NCBI GenBank assembly: GCA_964532995.1
Contig: CAZHJN010000004.1
Span: forward strand, 1-61,309
DNA: 61,309 bases
Source: DTJG01 sp964532995
Lineage (GTDB): Bacteria; Ratteibacteria; UBA8468; B48-G9; DTJG01
Direction: 5' to 3'
Positions 43,094 through 51,845 of the stretch are shown piece after piece. The stretch's first letter is position 1; each line of letters opens with the position of its first letter. Both the position numbers and the translations under genes were made by a program. The notes beneath the pieces were generated by a model. It was not told the DNA's origin. It saw only the letters and a list, made by a program, of their open reading frames with translations, and did no database searches.

Positions 43094-43193
43094 TTTCATG
43101 GAGGAACCATTTCAATAATAAAGACGGATGAAATCCACAAAAGTTTATGCGAGTTTTTCTGTCTGAAAAAAAGTTGTAAAATGTAAAGATGAG

Positions 43194-44189
43194 ATGAAAC
43201 AGAAAAATCCTTCGTTTGAGATTATGGAAGTGCCGGTTAGCACTCAGAATAAGAAAGACCTGTTAGATTTCTGGGCATCTATCTTTGGCGAAGGATATCT
43301 CTCAGATCAGAATATTTCTCCTGTCCTTTCCGGTAAGGAAAAAGCATTCAACAGAGATTTCGTATTTATTGCGAGAATCGGGAAAAAGATTGTTTCAACA
43401 GTTCATCTGACAACCAGTAAGTTTGATAAAAGAATCGGCGGAATAGGGGAGGTAGCAACGCATCAGAATTACAGAGGAAGAGGATTTGCCAGAATTCTCT
43501 GTGAAATGGCAATTGATGCATTTGAGAAAATGGATGGAGCATGGTTATTTCTCGGGACATCCAATCCGGCTGCCGCGCGATTGTATCACTCACTTGGCTG
43601 GCATTATATAACCGGTTCACGGGTGATGTTCAGGGATTCTCATGGAAAGAATCCTGAGGTCTTTTTCAAAGAGTATTTTGAGCATATCAGGAAACACAAT
43701 GTTGGTATTGTTCGTGGTGATATGCGCTTCAGATTGCAGGTAATACCGATAACGATTATTCCTTACGATGGACCGGTTCTTGATTTGAATGCCGGACTTT
43801 TTTCAACCAGATGGTTTATGCAGAGATCCTGTATGGGTCTTTATCCTCGTTATGAAAAGATTGATGATGGTGGGGCATGGTTTGTTGCTTTGAGCGGAAA
43901 ATTCATTGCGGGAATTGCAAGTGTGAAATTCCACGAAGGAAACATTGGTCAGATTGATGGTTTCTGTTCTTCAGAGACAGGCGAAGATGTCCTTTCGGAT
44001 CTTTACAATACAGCGATAAGATATGCATTGAAAAACAGGGTTAGAGAGATTCATACGGTATCAGACATTCTTGATGTGAAAAAAATGAGATTTCTTTCTA
44101 AACTGGGTTGCATACCAACAGACGAAAGGATAAGAATTGAGTCAAAAGAGGCTATTATTGATGCAATAGTCTATAAATTTCTCCTTTAA
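43194..44189 (+). CDS. GNAT-family N-acetyltransferase
   Basis: Acetyl-CoA-dependent acetyltransferase, 331 residues. The A motif is EVATHQNYRGRGFARILCE near 83 (Arg-Gly-x-Gly pyrophosphate loop), followed by LGTSNPAAARLYHSLGWHYI, the typical motif-B end. The C-terminal half (from about 170) is a second, degenerate GNAT-like or accessory domain. The ribosome site is weak. It is followed after 12 bases by the purine permease. Substrate is not recognisable. Confidence 0.87.
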   Translation: MKQKNPSFEIMEVPVSTQNKKDLLDFWASIFGEGYLSDQNISPVLSGKEKAFNRDFVFIARIGKKIVSTVHLTTSKFDKRIGGIGEVATHQNYRGRGFARILCEMAIDAFEKMDGAWLFLGTSNPAAARLYHSLGWHYITGSRVMFRDSHGKNPEVFFKEYFEHIRKHNVGIVRGDMRFRLQVIPITIIPYDGPVLDLNAGLFSTRWFMQRSCMGLYPRYEKIDDGGAWFVALSGKFIAGIASVKFHEGNIGQIDGFCSSETGEDVLSDLYNTAIRYALKNRVREIHTVSDILDVKKMRFLSKLGCIPTDERIRIESKEAIIDAIVYKFLL

Positions 44190-44201
44190 CAGGGGATTTT
44201 T

Positions 44202-45500
44202 ATGTTGAAAAAACTGGAAGCATATTTCAGGTTTGAAGAAAGAAAAACGTCGTGGAGTACAGAAATAAGAGCCGGTCTCACGGTATACCTCACAATGGCA
44301 TATATTCTGTTTGTCAATCCGGTTATTCTGAAGGATGCAGGAGTTCCTTTCAGTGCCTGTGTTGTGGGAACCGCCTTTGCTGCAGGTATTACTTCAATTC
44401 TTATGGGTGCGATCACAAATTTCCCGCTCGCTCTGGCGGCGGGGATGGGTCTCAACAGTGTCCTTGCCTACAGTATTGTGATAGGGCAGGGAGTTTCCTG
44501 GCAGGTCGGTATGGGTCTTATTTTTCTTAATGGTCTCATTGTTTTTGTTCTTGTCCTTGCCGGACTTCGTGAGGCTGTTATGAAGGCGATTCCATTACCT
44601 TTGAGGCATGCTATCGCTGTGGGGATCGGTATGTTTCTCGCATTTATTGGTCTGATGCATGCGGGTATTGTAACGATTGATAAAAATACATTTTTGCCGT
44701 CTCCTGGAGATTTTTCCAGGATTTCAACGATTGTCTCTGCCTGCGGTATTTTAATCACAGCGGTTCTTGTTGTTCTCAGGATTAAAGGTGCGATACTTCT
44801 TGGAATAATCTTAACAGGTATAATTGCGTATCTTGCCGGTCTTTCTAAAATGCCGGTGGTTCTGAATATGCCTGATTTTTCATCTGCCGGAGCTCTTGAT
44901 ATAATTGGTGCACTTAAACTGTCTCTGCTGCCCAGCCTTTTTGCATTTCTGATCGTTGATTTTTTTGATACACTCGGTACTGTAACAGCCATAGGTTATC
45001 AGGCAAAACTTGTTGATCAAAAAGGAAACATTGAAAAACTTAAGGAAATTCTGGCAATTGACGCGCTTGGGGCGATGCTTGGCGGTTTTTTTGGCGCAAG
45101 TTCAAATACCTCCTACATTGAGTCTGCAGCCGGGATAATGGAAGGAGGAAGAACCGGATTTACCGCGATTGTTGTGGGATTTCTTTTTTTACTGAGCATT
45201 ATAATTGCACCGGTTGCTTCTCTTATTACTTCAGAAGCGACTGCACCAGCCCTTGTTATAATCGGACTTTTAATGATGCAAAATATAATAAGTATAAATT
45301 TTGATGAGATTGAAACCGGAATCCCTGCTTTTATTATCATTCTTGCAATGCCCTTCACCTATTCAATATCTCATGGCATCGGTTATGGTTTTATTGTATA
45401 CACTGTTCTGAAGATGGCAAAAGGCAGATTTAAGGAAATCCATCCTCTTATGTATATTATCTCACTGATTTTTGCACTTTATTTCATCTCAGGAAAATGA
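44202..45500 (+). CDS. AzgA-type purine (guanine/hypoxanthine) permease
   Basis: Polytopic NCS2-family transporter, 432 residues with about twelve or more hydrophobic segments. Diagnostic stretches for the AzgA/PbuG branch are RAGLTVYLTMAYILFVNP near the start, LAAGMGLNSVLAYSIV near 80 and FGASSNTSYIESAAGI near 298. LIVDFFDTLGTVTAIG carries the family's conserved acidic residues. It probably imports guanine, hypoxanthine or adenine with protons. AGGGGAT precedes the ATG. The only obvious transporter in the window. Confidence 0.93.
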   Translation: MLKKLEAYFRFEERKTSWSTEIRAGLTVYLTMAYILFVNPVILKDAGVPFSACVVGTAFAAGITSILMGAITNFPLALAAGMGLNSVLAYSIVIGQGVSWQVGMGLIFLNGLIVFVLVLAGLREAVMKAIPLPLRHAIAVGIGMFLAFIGLMHAGIVTIDKNTFLPSPGDFSRISTIVSACGILITAVLVVLRIKGAILLGIILTGIIAYLAGLSKMPVVLNMPDFSSAGALDIIGALKLSLLPSLFAFLIVDFFDTLGTVTAIGYQAKLVDQKGNIEKLKEILAIDALGAMLGGFFGASSNTSYIESAAGIMEGGRTGFTAIVVGFLFLLSIIIAPVASLITSEATAPALVIIGLLMMQNIISINFDEIETGIPAFIIILAMPFTYSISHGIGYGFIVYTVLKMAKGRFKEIHPLMYIISLIFALYFISGK

Positions 45501-45569
45501 TGGCAAGTTGATAATTTTCAGCAACAAGCACCATAAGTTATAATAAGTATGGTCAAAAAAGGAGAAAAA

Positions 45570-46337
45570 ATGAAAACACCTGTCAGGATTATGCCATGTC
45601 TTGATATACAGAATGGAAGGGTTGTGAAAGGTGTGCATTTTATTGATATAAAGGATGCAGGGGACCCTGTTGAGTGTGCAATTCTGTACTGCAAGCAGGG
45701 AGCAGATGAGATCGCATTGCTTGATATAACTGCAACGGTTGAAGGCAGACCAACAATGATAGATATTGTAAAAAGAGTTGCACAGGTTGTTACTGTTCCT
45801 TTTACTGTTGGCGGTGGAATTTCTGACATTAATTCAGCCTCATCTGTGATAGAGGCAGGAGCTGACAGGATAAGCATTTCTTCTGCGGGTTTCAGAAATC
45901 CTGTCATGATAAAAGAACTGGTGAAAAAATTTGGTTCTGAAAAAATTACTGTTGCAATAGATGTTGACCACAATCCCAAAATGCCATCCGGCTATGAGGT
46001 TTATATTGATGGCGGAAGAACCGCAACTGGAAAGGATGCGATTGAATGGGCAAAAGAGGTTGATGGGTATGGGGTTTCTGTGATTCTACCAACGAGTAAA
46101 TGGGGAGATGGAGCAAAACTCGGTTATGACCTGCCTGTAATAAGGGCGATAAAAAATGTTGTTTCTGCTGAGGTTGTCGCTTCAGGTGGAGCAGGGAACC
46201 TTGAGGATTTTTATCATGCAGTTGAAGCAGGAGCAACAATACTTCTTGCAGCGAGTGTTTTTCACTTCGGGATTATTTCTATCCCTTCTTTGAAGGCATA
46301 TCTCAAATCCATGGGGGTTCCGATCATTGAAAGATAA
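45570..46337 (+). CDS. hisF: HisF-family cyclase, solitary and divergent
   Basis: The (beta-alpha)8 barrel cyclase of imidazole glycerol phosphate synthase. ATG 45570 is preceded by AAAGGAG, while an earlier in-frame ATG (45549) has no such site. Catalytic Asp12 in PCLDIQNGRVVKGVHF and Asp131 in AIDVDH are present. The C-terminal phosphate loops are VASGGAGN and ILLAASVFHFG. The usual LTSxDRDGTK is replaced by LPTSKWGDGAKLGYD, a clear change near the active site. No hisH, hisA or other his gene is nearby. It may therefore be true HisF with scattered partners, or a paralog in another pathway. Confidence 0.88.
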   Translation: MKTPVRIMPCLDIQNGRVVKGVHFIDIKDAGDPVECAILYCKQGADEIALLDITATVEGRPTMIDIVKRVAQVVTVPFTVGGGISDINSASSVIEAGADRISISSAGFRNPVMIKELVKKFGSEKITVAIDVDHNPKMPSGYEVYIDGGRTATGKDAIEWAKEVDGYGVSVILPTSKWGDGAKLGYDLPVIRAIKNVVSAEVVASGGAGNLEDFYHAVEAGATILLAASVFHFGIISIPSLKAYLKSMGVPIIER

Positions 46338-46341
46338 TTCA

Positions 46342-47364
46342 ATGAAAGCAATGGTTATTGAAAGAATTAAGGACACTGCCGATGAAAAATCGCTGAAGCC
46401 TGTTGATAGACCCATACCTGAACCGGCTGATGATCAGGTTCTTTTAAAAGTTTCTGCCTGTGGTGTCTGCAGAACGGATATCGACGAGATTGAGGGTAGA
46501 ACAGCACCCTCTTATTTTCCGGTGGTCCCTGGACATCAGGTTGTGGGAAGAATAATAAAATGCGGAAGATCTGTGAAAAATTTTAAAACAGGAGAAAGAG
46601 TTGGAGTTGGTTGGATTTTCAAATCCTGCGGAAAATGCAGATACTGTGTTGATGGATACGAAAATCTGTGTGATGAATTTATTGCCACCGGAAGGGATGC
46701 AGATGGTGGTTATGCCGAATATATTATTGCATACCAGGATTACGCCTATCATATTCCTGAATTTCTCACCGATATAGAAGCAGCACCGCTTTTATGCGCT
46801 GGTTCAATTGGGTGGCGTTCATTGCGGCTTACAAAATTTGAAAACCGAAACACAATTGGATTATATGGATTTGGTGCTTCAGGTCACATTGTTATTCAGA
46901 TCATCAGATCCCTTTATCCTGAAAGCAAAGTCTTTGTTTTTACCCGTTCGAAAGAGGAGCAAAAACTGGCTCTTAAACTGGGTGCTTCATGGACCGGAGA
47001 AATAACCGATAGAACTCCTGAAGTTTTTGATGTTGCAATTGATACCACACCCGCCTGGTTACCCGTTGTTTACGCCCTTGAGAACCTTAAAAAAGGTGGA
47101 AGGCTTGTTATCAATGCAATTCGCAAGGAACCACACGACAGAGAAAATCTGATGCGTCTTCAATACGAAAAGCATCTCTGGCTTGAAAAAGAGATAAAAT
47201 CAGTGGCTAATGTTACAAGACGCGATATTGCTGAATTTCTTGAACTATCCTCTCAGATTCTTGTAAAGCCAGAAATTACAACCTATCCTTTTGAAGAGGC
47301 AAATACCGCAATTCTTGATATAAAATACAGCAGGAATCCTGGTGCAAAAGTTCTTGTATTTTGA
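46342..47364 (+). CDS. Zinc-dependent alcohol dehydrogenase (MDR family)
   Basis: Medium-chain dehydrogenase/reductase. Catalytic zinc ligands are Cys40 in SACGVCRTDID and His in VPGHQVVGR; the structural zinc site is complete (Cys-x2-Cys-x2-Cys-x7-Cys in SCGKCRYCVDGYENLC). The cofactor motif is GLYGFGASGHIVIQI near 165. An in-frame TTG (46327) overlaps hisF, so I chose ATG 46342, four bases after the hisF stop. The final residues TYPFEEANTAILDIK are typical of AdhA-like enzymes. It would interconvert alcohols and aldehydes with NAD(P). Confidence 0.9.
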   Translation: MKAMVIERIKDTADEKSLKPVDRPIPEPADDQVLLKVSACGVCRTDIDEIEGRTAPSYFPVVPGHQVVGRIIKCGRSVKNFKTGERVGVGWIFKSCGKCRYCVDGYENLCDEFIATGRDADGGYAEYIIAYQDYAYHIPEFLTDIEAAPLLCAGSIGWRSLRLTKFENRNTIGLYGFGASGHIVIQIIRSLYPESKVFVFTRSKEEQKLALKLGASWTGEITDRTPEVFDVAIDTTPAWLPVVYALENLKKGGRLVINAIRKEPHDRENLMRLQYEKHLWLEKEIKSVANVTRRDIAEFLELSSQILVKPEITTYPFEEANTAILDIKYSRNPGAKVLVF

Positions 47365-47409
47365 ATACTGGAATAATAAAAAAAGAATCGCAGATTTTTT
47401 CAAACAGAA

Positions 47410-50400
47410 TCATTCAGTGCTTATTCTTATTATGTCCACATCTTCAAGAATGGGTATTTCAATGGAGATAATGTTGTCATTTTTGAGATAATCCAAGCTG
47501 TCAGAATTCAGGGAATCAATCTTTTCAATTTTTTCATCACATTTCACATTGACAATTAATCTTTCAACAGGTTTTCCACTCGCATTATTCAAAAAGATAA
47601 GAATCCCTTCAGGAAAATCCATAATTTTTGTATAAATTCCAGGCGTTGAAAGAGTCATTGTTTTTTCAATTTTTAATTTATCCAGAATTTTGTTGATCAG
47701 GTATCTTTCTTTTTCTCCTTCTTCCAGTTTCTGTTGTTCAACTTTCAATTCCTGTTTCCAGTGCTCTCTAACATAGGATTCTCCAGCAAGAGCACCTATA
47801 AGAACAGTTTCACCTTTTCCGTATTTATTGTAAAAAATGGCTGGTTTTCCATCTTCATACCTGGTTAAGATCCTGCAGGTTACCGGGAGACAGTCAATCT
47901 TTAAACCCCACACCGCAATTTTTGTCTCATCTTTTGTTGTTTCATCCTGCAGTATAATATTGCCCATCTGCCTGTAAGCAAATTTACTCACGGCAGTGGA
48001 ATAAAAAGCAGCACTCCATTTAAGCCAGTCGTCCTGAAAAATCAGCTTCGATTGTCGTATTCCAAAAACCTTGTTTAATATATCACAGGGTTGGTTGAAT
48101 TCATCCCAGTTTCCAGCGCCGGCAATTGATATGAGTTTTCCTCCATGAAAAACCCAGTCAACAATTTTTTCCTGTACATCCCGTTTGATGTTAGGATCAG
48201 TGATTATGAGAACCCGATAATCTTTAAGGATATTTTCTTCGGTGATGTCCTGTTCTGAAACAATATCAACATCATGATAGCAGTGTTTCAAAAGTGCATA
48301 AACATTCTGTCTTTCCTGACAGAAGTAGAGTCCTTTTACCTGCATGAGATCTGATGTAAAGGCGATTAACTGCGCAATTTTCGCATTTCTTGGCTTCGAC
48401 GAATAGATATTATCCTCAAATTTTTTTATCTTTCTTGTGATATCCGCTGTTTCTTTAAGGGCTTTTTCTGAATCAGCCCAGGCAGGTCCAATGTTTCCAA
48501 TCGGTCCGTAGAGATAAAGATGATTTTCTTTAATACCCGATATCATATATGCAAAAAGCTTTGTTTTGATTGCTTCTCCTCCCACAAGATAACTTGCCAT
48601 TGGAAGATTCCATTTCCTTGAAGCTGCTTTCATAATGTCAGCACCCAGACAGATTCTTCCTATTCCGGCATCCCATCCATATACCCAGTCTTCCATCATA
48701 ATGCCTTCAAAAGCCCTGTTTCTGCCCAGTTCAAAGATATCAAGAGCGGCTGTATCCATATCGTTGTTATTTCCGATGAACGCAAACTGCATGGGTCCTG
48801 CCTGGAAATTCGGTGCGATCAATTTCATATCAGGAAAATATTTTCTTATTGCATCTGTCGCACTTTTATACCACATAACACTGAAATCATTGATGAATTT
48901 TTTTGTGTAATAAAACAATCGCGAGTATTCAATCTTATTCTCTTTAAGCTTTTCCCTGTCTGTTTCAGGATAAACCTGTTCCCATGAATTTTTTCCCAGC
49001 ATCTCCAGGGTTAATTTTTGATTTTTCAGATATTGCCTGAACTCTTCAAGCATCTGGACTGTATTTCTGATCTCCCTGGCATCTGTTGCCGGTCCAATCT
49101 CATCCCCGGTGTTAAAATGCTTTGCGGTTTTGAGGATAAAAGGCATTGTTTGAGAATATCTCTGTGCTATCTTTGAATAGTGATCATCAAAAACCCTTGA
49201 CCAGCGCTGTTTGCTTGTTTCACCTTCCAGGTAATCATATTTTTTTGAATACGCCTCTGAAGTGTATCTCCACATTCCTGCCCAGCCGGTGATCGTTGTA
49301 TCTATGATGTGATATTTCCTGAATAATTTTTCAAGTTCTTTTTCTTCCATGCCTGATGTTGTAACACAATTGATTCCAATATCAGAAAGTATTTTGAATT
49401 CTGTTTCCGCCCTTTCAGAAGAGGCTTCTCCAGCAATACCGAACCTGTATGGTATAAGCTGCATCCATGTACCGACTATCAGTTTTGACAGTCGAGGAGG
49501 ATCAGTTAAATTAAAGAATTTTATTTTTTCAAGTCTGTTTTTTGTATACTCAGTGAATGTTCCAAGTTCTTTCATTCCATCAAGCCCTGTTTTTGTCGGC
49601 ATTCGGACACATACAATCCCATCCACATCATATTTTCCTGTGCTGTAATTAATTCCAGCTTTATCAGGTTTTTCATCAACGACATGGAAAATAAAATCTT
49701 CTGATGGTTGTGTTGCAAATTCAAGATGAAGTATGATGTCTGGCTTCTTATTTTTTTCAGAAGGTTTTTCCGGAAAGACGATGAAGCATGTGAACCACTG
49801 TGCTGCTTTTGAAACCGGAAGTTCAACCCAGCATGAATATTCTCCCGCATTTATCCAGTCCGATTCATCAACAGGCGGATACCAGGCAATTGGTTTGCCC
49901 CAATCATTGATTCCCTGCCACATTCTGGGCTGCAAACCATATCTTGAAACAGTACCTGTTGCCAATCTTGCCGGTGTGTAAGGGTTTATTTCACTATCAA
50001 TCACAATGTTATATCTGTAATCTTTAGGCTGGTCAATCCTGAATCTTACCCAGACTCTTCCATCAAACTTTTCAGGGTTGTATTTTTCTAACCATTCTTT
50101 GATATTTTGTGGGGATTTTTTTTCAACTTTTATCTTACTTTCTTCAGCGCCGGCAGAAACAACAATTTTTTCCGGATTTAAATCAACCGGTTCTTTATCA
50201 AGAATTATTGCATTGCTCTGCGCCGGATTTCCATAATAGAGATAGAAAATTTTTCTTTTCTGCGCCGGTAATTCCTTTATATCAAACAAGATTGAGTTGC
50301 ATATTTTTTCTTTTTTACATAATTTCACTTCAGTAATACTTCCTGATTCATCCGCAAGTACCATATCGCTGGCATCTGATTTTATTTTTCCTGTTTCTAT

Positions 50401-50574
50401 CAGGAGATTGACCGGACAGTTAAGAACAACAGTGATTTCGTTAAATTCCTGCTGGCTGAGATTTTTTACCTGGATAACAGCTCTGTATTTATAATCAGAA
50501 TACCAGTTTTTCTGCGCGCCGGAAACACAGTGCACAACAAGCACAGCTGATATCGAAAATCTTAATAATTTCAT
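47410..50574 (-). CDS. Secreted GH42-like protein (second paralog)
   Basis: ATG 50574 is chosen because it starts a signal peptide (MKLLRFSISAVLVVHCVSGA); the frame opens at a GTG at 50598. The N-terminal 120 residues resemble a DUF2341-type beta domain (YRAVIQVKNLSQQEF, FYLYYGNPAQ). A TIM-barrel-like region begins near residue 385 and includes HFNTGDEIGPA near 488, the same TGDE motif as in the gene at 8095-11124. A Rossmann-like GATase/trimerisation domain follows near 780-900 (LKDYRVLIITDPNI, WVFHGGKLISI). No other gene of its own direction is adjacent. Substrate unknown. Confidence 0.78.
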   Translation of the reverse strand: MKLLRFSISAVLVVHCVSGAQKNWYSDYKYRAVIQVKNLSQQEFNEITVVLNCPVNLLIETGKIKSDASDMVLADESGSITEVKLCKKEKICNSILFDIKELPAQKRKIFYLYYGNPAQSNAIILDKEPVDLNPEKIVVSAGAEESKIKVEKKSPQNIKEWLEKYNPEKFDGRVWVRFRIDQPKDYRYNIVIDSEINPYTPARLATGTVSRYGLQPRMWQGINDWGKPIAWYPPVDESDWINAGEYSCWVELPVSKAAQWFTCFIVFPEKPSEKNKKPDIILHLEFATQPSEDFIFHVVDEKPDKAGINYSTGKYDVDGIVCVRMPTKTGLDGMKELGTFTEYTKNRLEKIKFFNLTDPPRLSKLIVGTWMQLIPYRFGIAGEASSERAETEFKILSDIGINCVTTSGMEEKELEKLFRKYHIIDTTITGWAGMWRYTSEAYSKKYDYLEGETSKQRWSRVFDDHYSKIAQRYSQTMPFILKTAKHFNTGDEIGPATDAREIRNTVQMLEEFRQYLKNQKLTLEMLGKNSWEQVYPETDREKLKENKIEYSRLFYYTKKFINDFSVMWYKSATDAIRKYFPDMKLIAPNFQAGPMQFAFIGNNNDMDTAALDIFELGRNRAFEGIMMEDWVYGWDAGIGRICLGADIMKAASRKWNLPMASYLVGGEAIKTKLFAYMISGIKENHLYLYGPIGNIGPAWADSEKALKETADITRKIKKFEDNIYSSKPRNAKIAQLIAFTSDLMQVKGLYFCQERQNVYALLKHCYHDVDIVSEQDITEENILKDYRVLIITDPNIKRDVQEKIVDWVFHGGKLISIAGAGNWDEFNQPCDILNKVFGIRQSKLIFQDDWLKWSAAFYSTAVSKFAYRQMGNIILQDETTKDETKIAVWGLKIDCLPVTCRILTRYEDGKPAIFYNKYGKGETVLIGALAGESYVREHWKQELKVEQQKLEEGEKERYLINKILDKLKIEKTMTLSTPGIYTKIMDFPEGILIFLNNASGKPVERLIVNVKCDEKIEKIDSLNSDSLDYLKNDNIISIEIPILEDVDIIRISTE

Positions 50575-50586
50575 TATCGTTCGTTT

Positions 50587-50614
50587 TTGACATTCCACCC
50601 GATCATTTTATAAT
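50587..50614 (+). promoter_or_regulatory. Near-consensus sigma-70 promoter
   Basis: TTGACA (50587-50592) and TATAAT (50609-50614), both perfect, are 16 bases apart. Transcription would start near 50621, about 46 bases before the TTG start of the URO-D-like gene. It lies in the 92-base gap between divergent genes and is the strongest promoter seen in the window. Confidence 0.65.
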
Positions 50615-50666
50615 AAACCAAAAGAATAAAATTTTTCAGCAAGAGCAAAAAAATAAAAGTGCGAAA

Positions 50667-51773
50667 TTGACAAGAAAAGAACTGAACATTTCAATCTTTG
50701 AAGGCAGAGCAAAAAGCGTCCTGTGGCAACCCAGGCTGGAAACCTGGATTCTTTTCCACAGGGCAAAGGGTTCATTACCTGAAAGGTTTGAAAATCTGAC
50801 GAACTTTGAAATCTACGATAAACTGGGCTGTTCAGTTAGATATGGTGCAAGCGCCGGTCTTGCATATTATTACAGCTGTCAAACTGAAACCTTTGAACGC
50901 AGGATCGATGAAAACCATGTGGAGATTGTAATAAGAACTGAAAAAGGTACCCTGAAAACAATCTCCCAGATTGTGCCGGGTGGTATGGGTTATGGTGATA
51001 ACAGAAGAATTGTTGATTTTCCTGTTAAAACAGTTGAAGAGCTGAAAATACTTACGTACCTTATTAATCATTTTAACGCGGTCGCGGTCCCGGAACTTTT
51101 CGTTGAAGCAGCCAGCAATGTTGGTAAAAGGGCTGAACCGACGGTTTTTCTTCAGAGTACCGGTTTTACTGACCTGATCAAAAGACATGCCGGGCTGCTG
51201 AATACATATTATCTTTTGAACGATTATCCTGTTGAATTTGAAGAATACATTGAAGCCTGTAATGAAAAGGATTTGCGGGTGGCAAAGGAAGCTCTTAAAC
51301 TTCCATGCAGAATCTTCAACCTTGGAGACCATGTAACAAATGAATTTACACCTCCGCCAATATTGAAAAAATATGTTATTCCAAGATGGAGAAAGATAAG
51401 CCAGATAATGACAGAAAATAATAGATTTGTCCACAGCCACTGGGATGGAAATTCAAGGTTGATCCTTCCATATCTGAGAGAATCCGGACTTCATGGCGTT
51501 GAAGCTTTAACTCCTGCACCAATGTGCGACATGACACTTGAGGAGATAAAAAGTGCAACAGAAGACATGGTGGTTCTTGATCTTATCCCCGCCATCTTTT
51601 TCCTTCCTTCATTTCCTCTTAAGGAGCTGCTTGCGTTTACAGAAAGGGTCATTGATATGTTCTGCGGTCGTTTGATACTCGGCGTTTCTGATGAGATTTC
51701 TCCGGTGGGTGAAATTGAAAGGATTGAAGCAATTTCAGAACTTGTTGACAGAAGATTTGGCCTGCCGGATTAA
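50667..51773 (+). CDS. URO-D-family protein with altered metal motif
   Basis: URO-D-like barrel of 368 residues. The TTG at 50667 gives the expected MTRKELNISIFEG-type N terminus of this family, although no ribosome site is visible. The usual HxCG motif is changed to HSHWDGN (near residue 253), so the zinc/corrinoid-linked cysteine is missing. Other conserved spots are the N-terminal VLWQPRLETWI and LNLGDHVTNEFTPP. It sits behind a near-consensus promoter and before the GntR/LacI regulator. A decarboxylase or methyltransferase role is uncertain. Confidence 0.8.
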   Translation: MTRKELNISIFEGRAKSVLWQPRLETWILFHRAKGSLPERFENLTNFEIYDKLGCSVRYGASAGLAYYYSCQTETFERRIDENHVEIVIRTEKGTLKTISQIVPGGMGYGDNRRIVDFPVKTVEELKILTYLINHFNAVAVPELFVEAASNVGKRAEPTVFLQSTGFTDLIKRHAGLLNTYYLLNDYPVEFEEYIEACNEKDLRVAKEALKLPCRIFNLGDHVTNEFTPPPILKKYVIPRWRKISQIMTENNRFVHSHWDGNSRLILPYLRESGLHGVEALTPAPMCDMTLEEIKSATEDMVVLDLIPAIFFLPSFPLKELLAFTERVIDMFCGRLILGVSDEISPVGEIERIEAISELVDRRFGLPD

Positions 51774-51787
51774 GAACCAAACCATGC

Positions 51788-51816
51788 TTGACATGGAAAT
51801 TACTTCGTGATAACGT
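51788..51816 (+). promoter_or_regulatory. Possible promoter of the regulator gene
   Basis: A perfect TTGACA (51788-51793) is followed after 17 bases by TAACGT (51811-51816), a weak -10. It lies between the URO-D-like gene and the GntR/LacI gene. Confidence 0.4.
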
Positions 51817-51824
51817 TTATATGT

Positions 51825-51834
51825 ACTTATAAGT
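51825..51834. promoter_or_regulatory. Palindrome ACTTATAAGT, possible operator
   Basis: A perfect 10-base palindrome lies directly downstream of the possible promoter and just before the GAGGTG ribosome site of the GntR/LacI gene. Autoregulation by the encoded repressor is a plausible inference; operators of the AraR-like GntR/LacI group are also palindromes of this kind. Confidence 0.35.
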
Positions 51835-51845
51835 TGAGGTGTGTT

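Noticed and set aside
43000..43115. N-terminal extension of the receiver-domain protein.
   Set aside because: No ribosome site precedes the longer frame, and the residues are of low complexity and lie over a hairpin.
44468..44992. A 174-residue minus-strand open frame within the permease gene.
   Set aside because: Composition is the reverse complement of membrane helices; no ribosome site.
47365..47409. Terminator between the alcohol dehydrogenase and GH42-like genes.
   Set aside because: The best stem (AATC-3-GATT within A and T tracts) has only four pairs.
50832..51440. A 202-residue minus-strand open frame opposite the URO-D-like gene.
   Set aside because: The plus-strand gene has a clear family match and a strong promoter; the minus frame has biased composition and no start signals.
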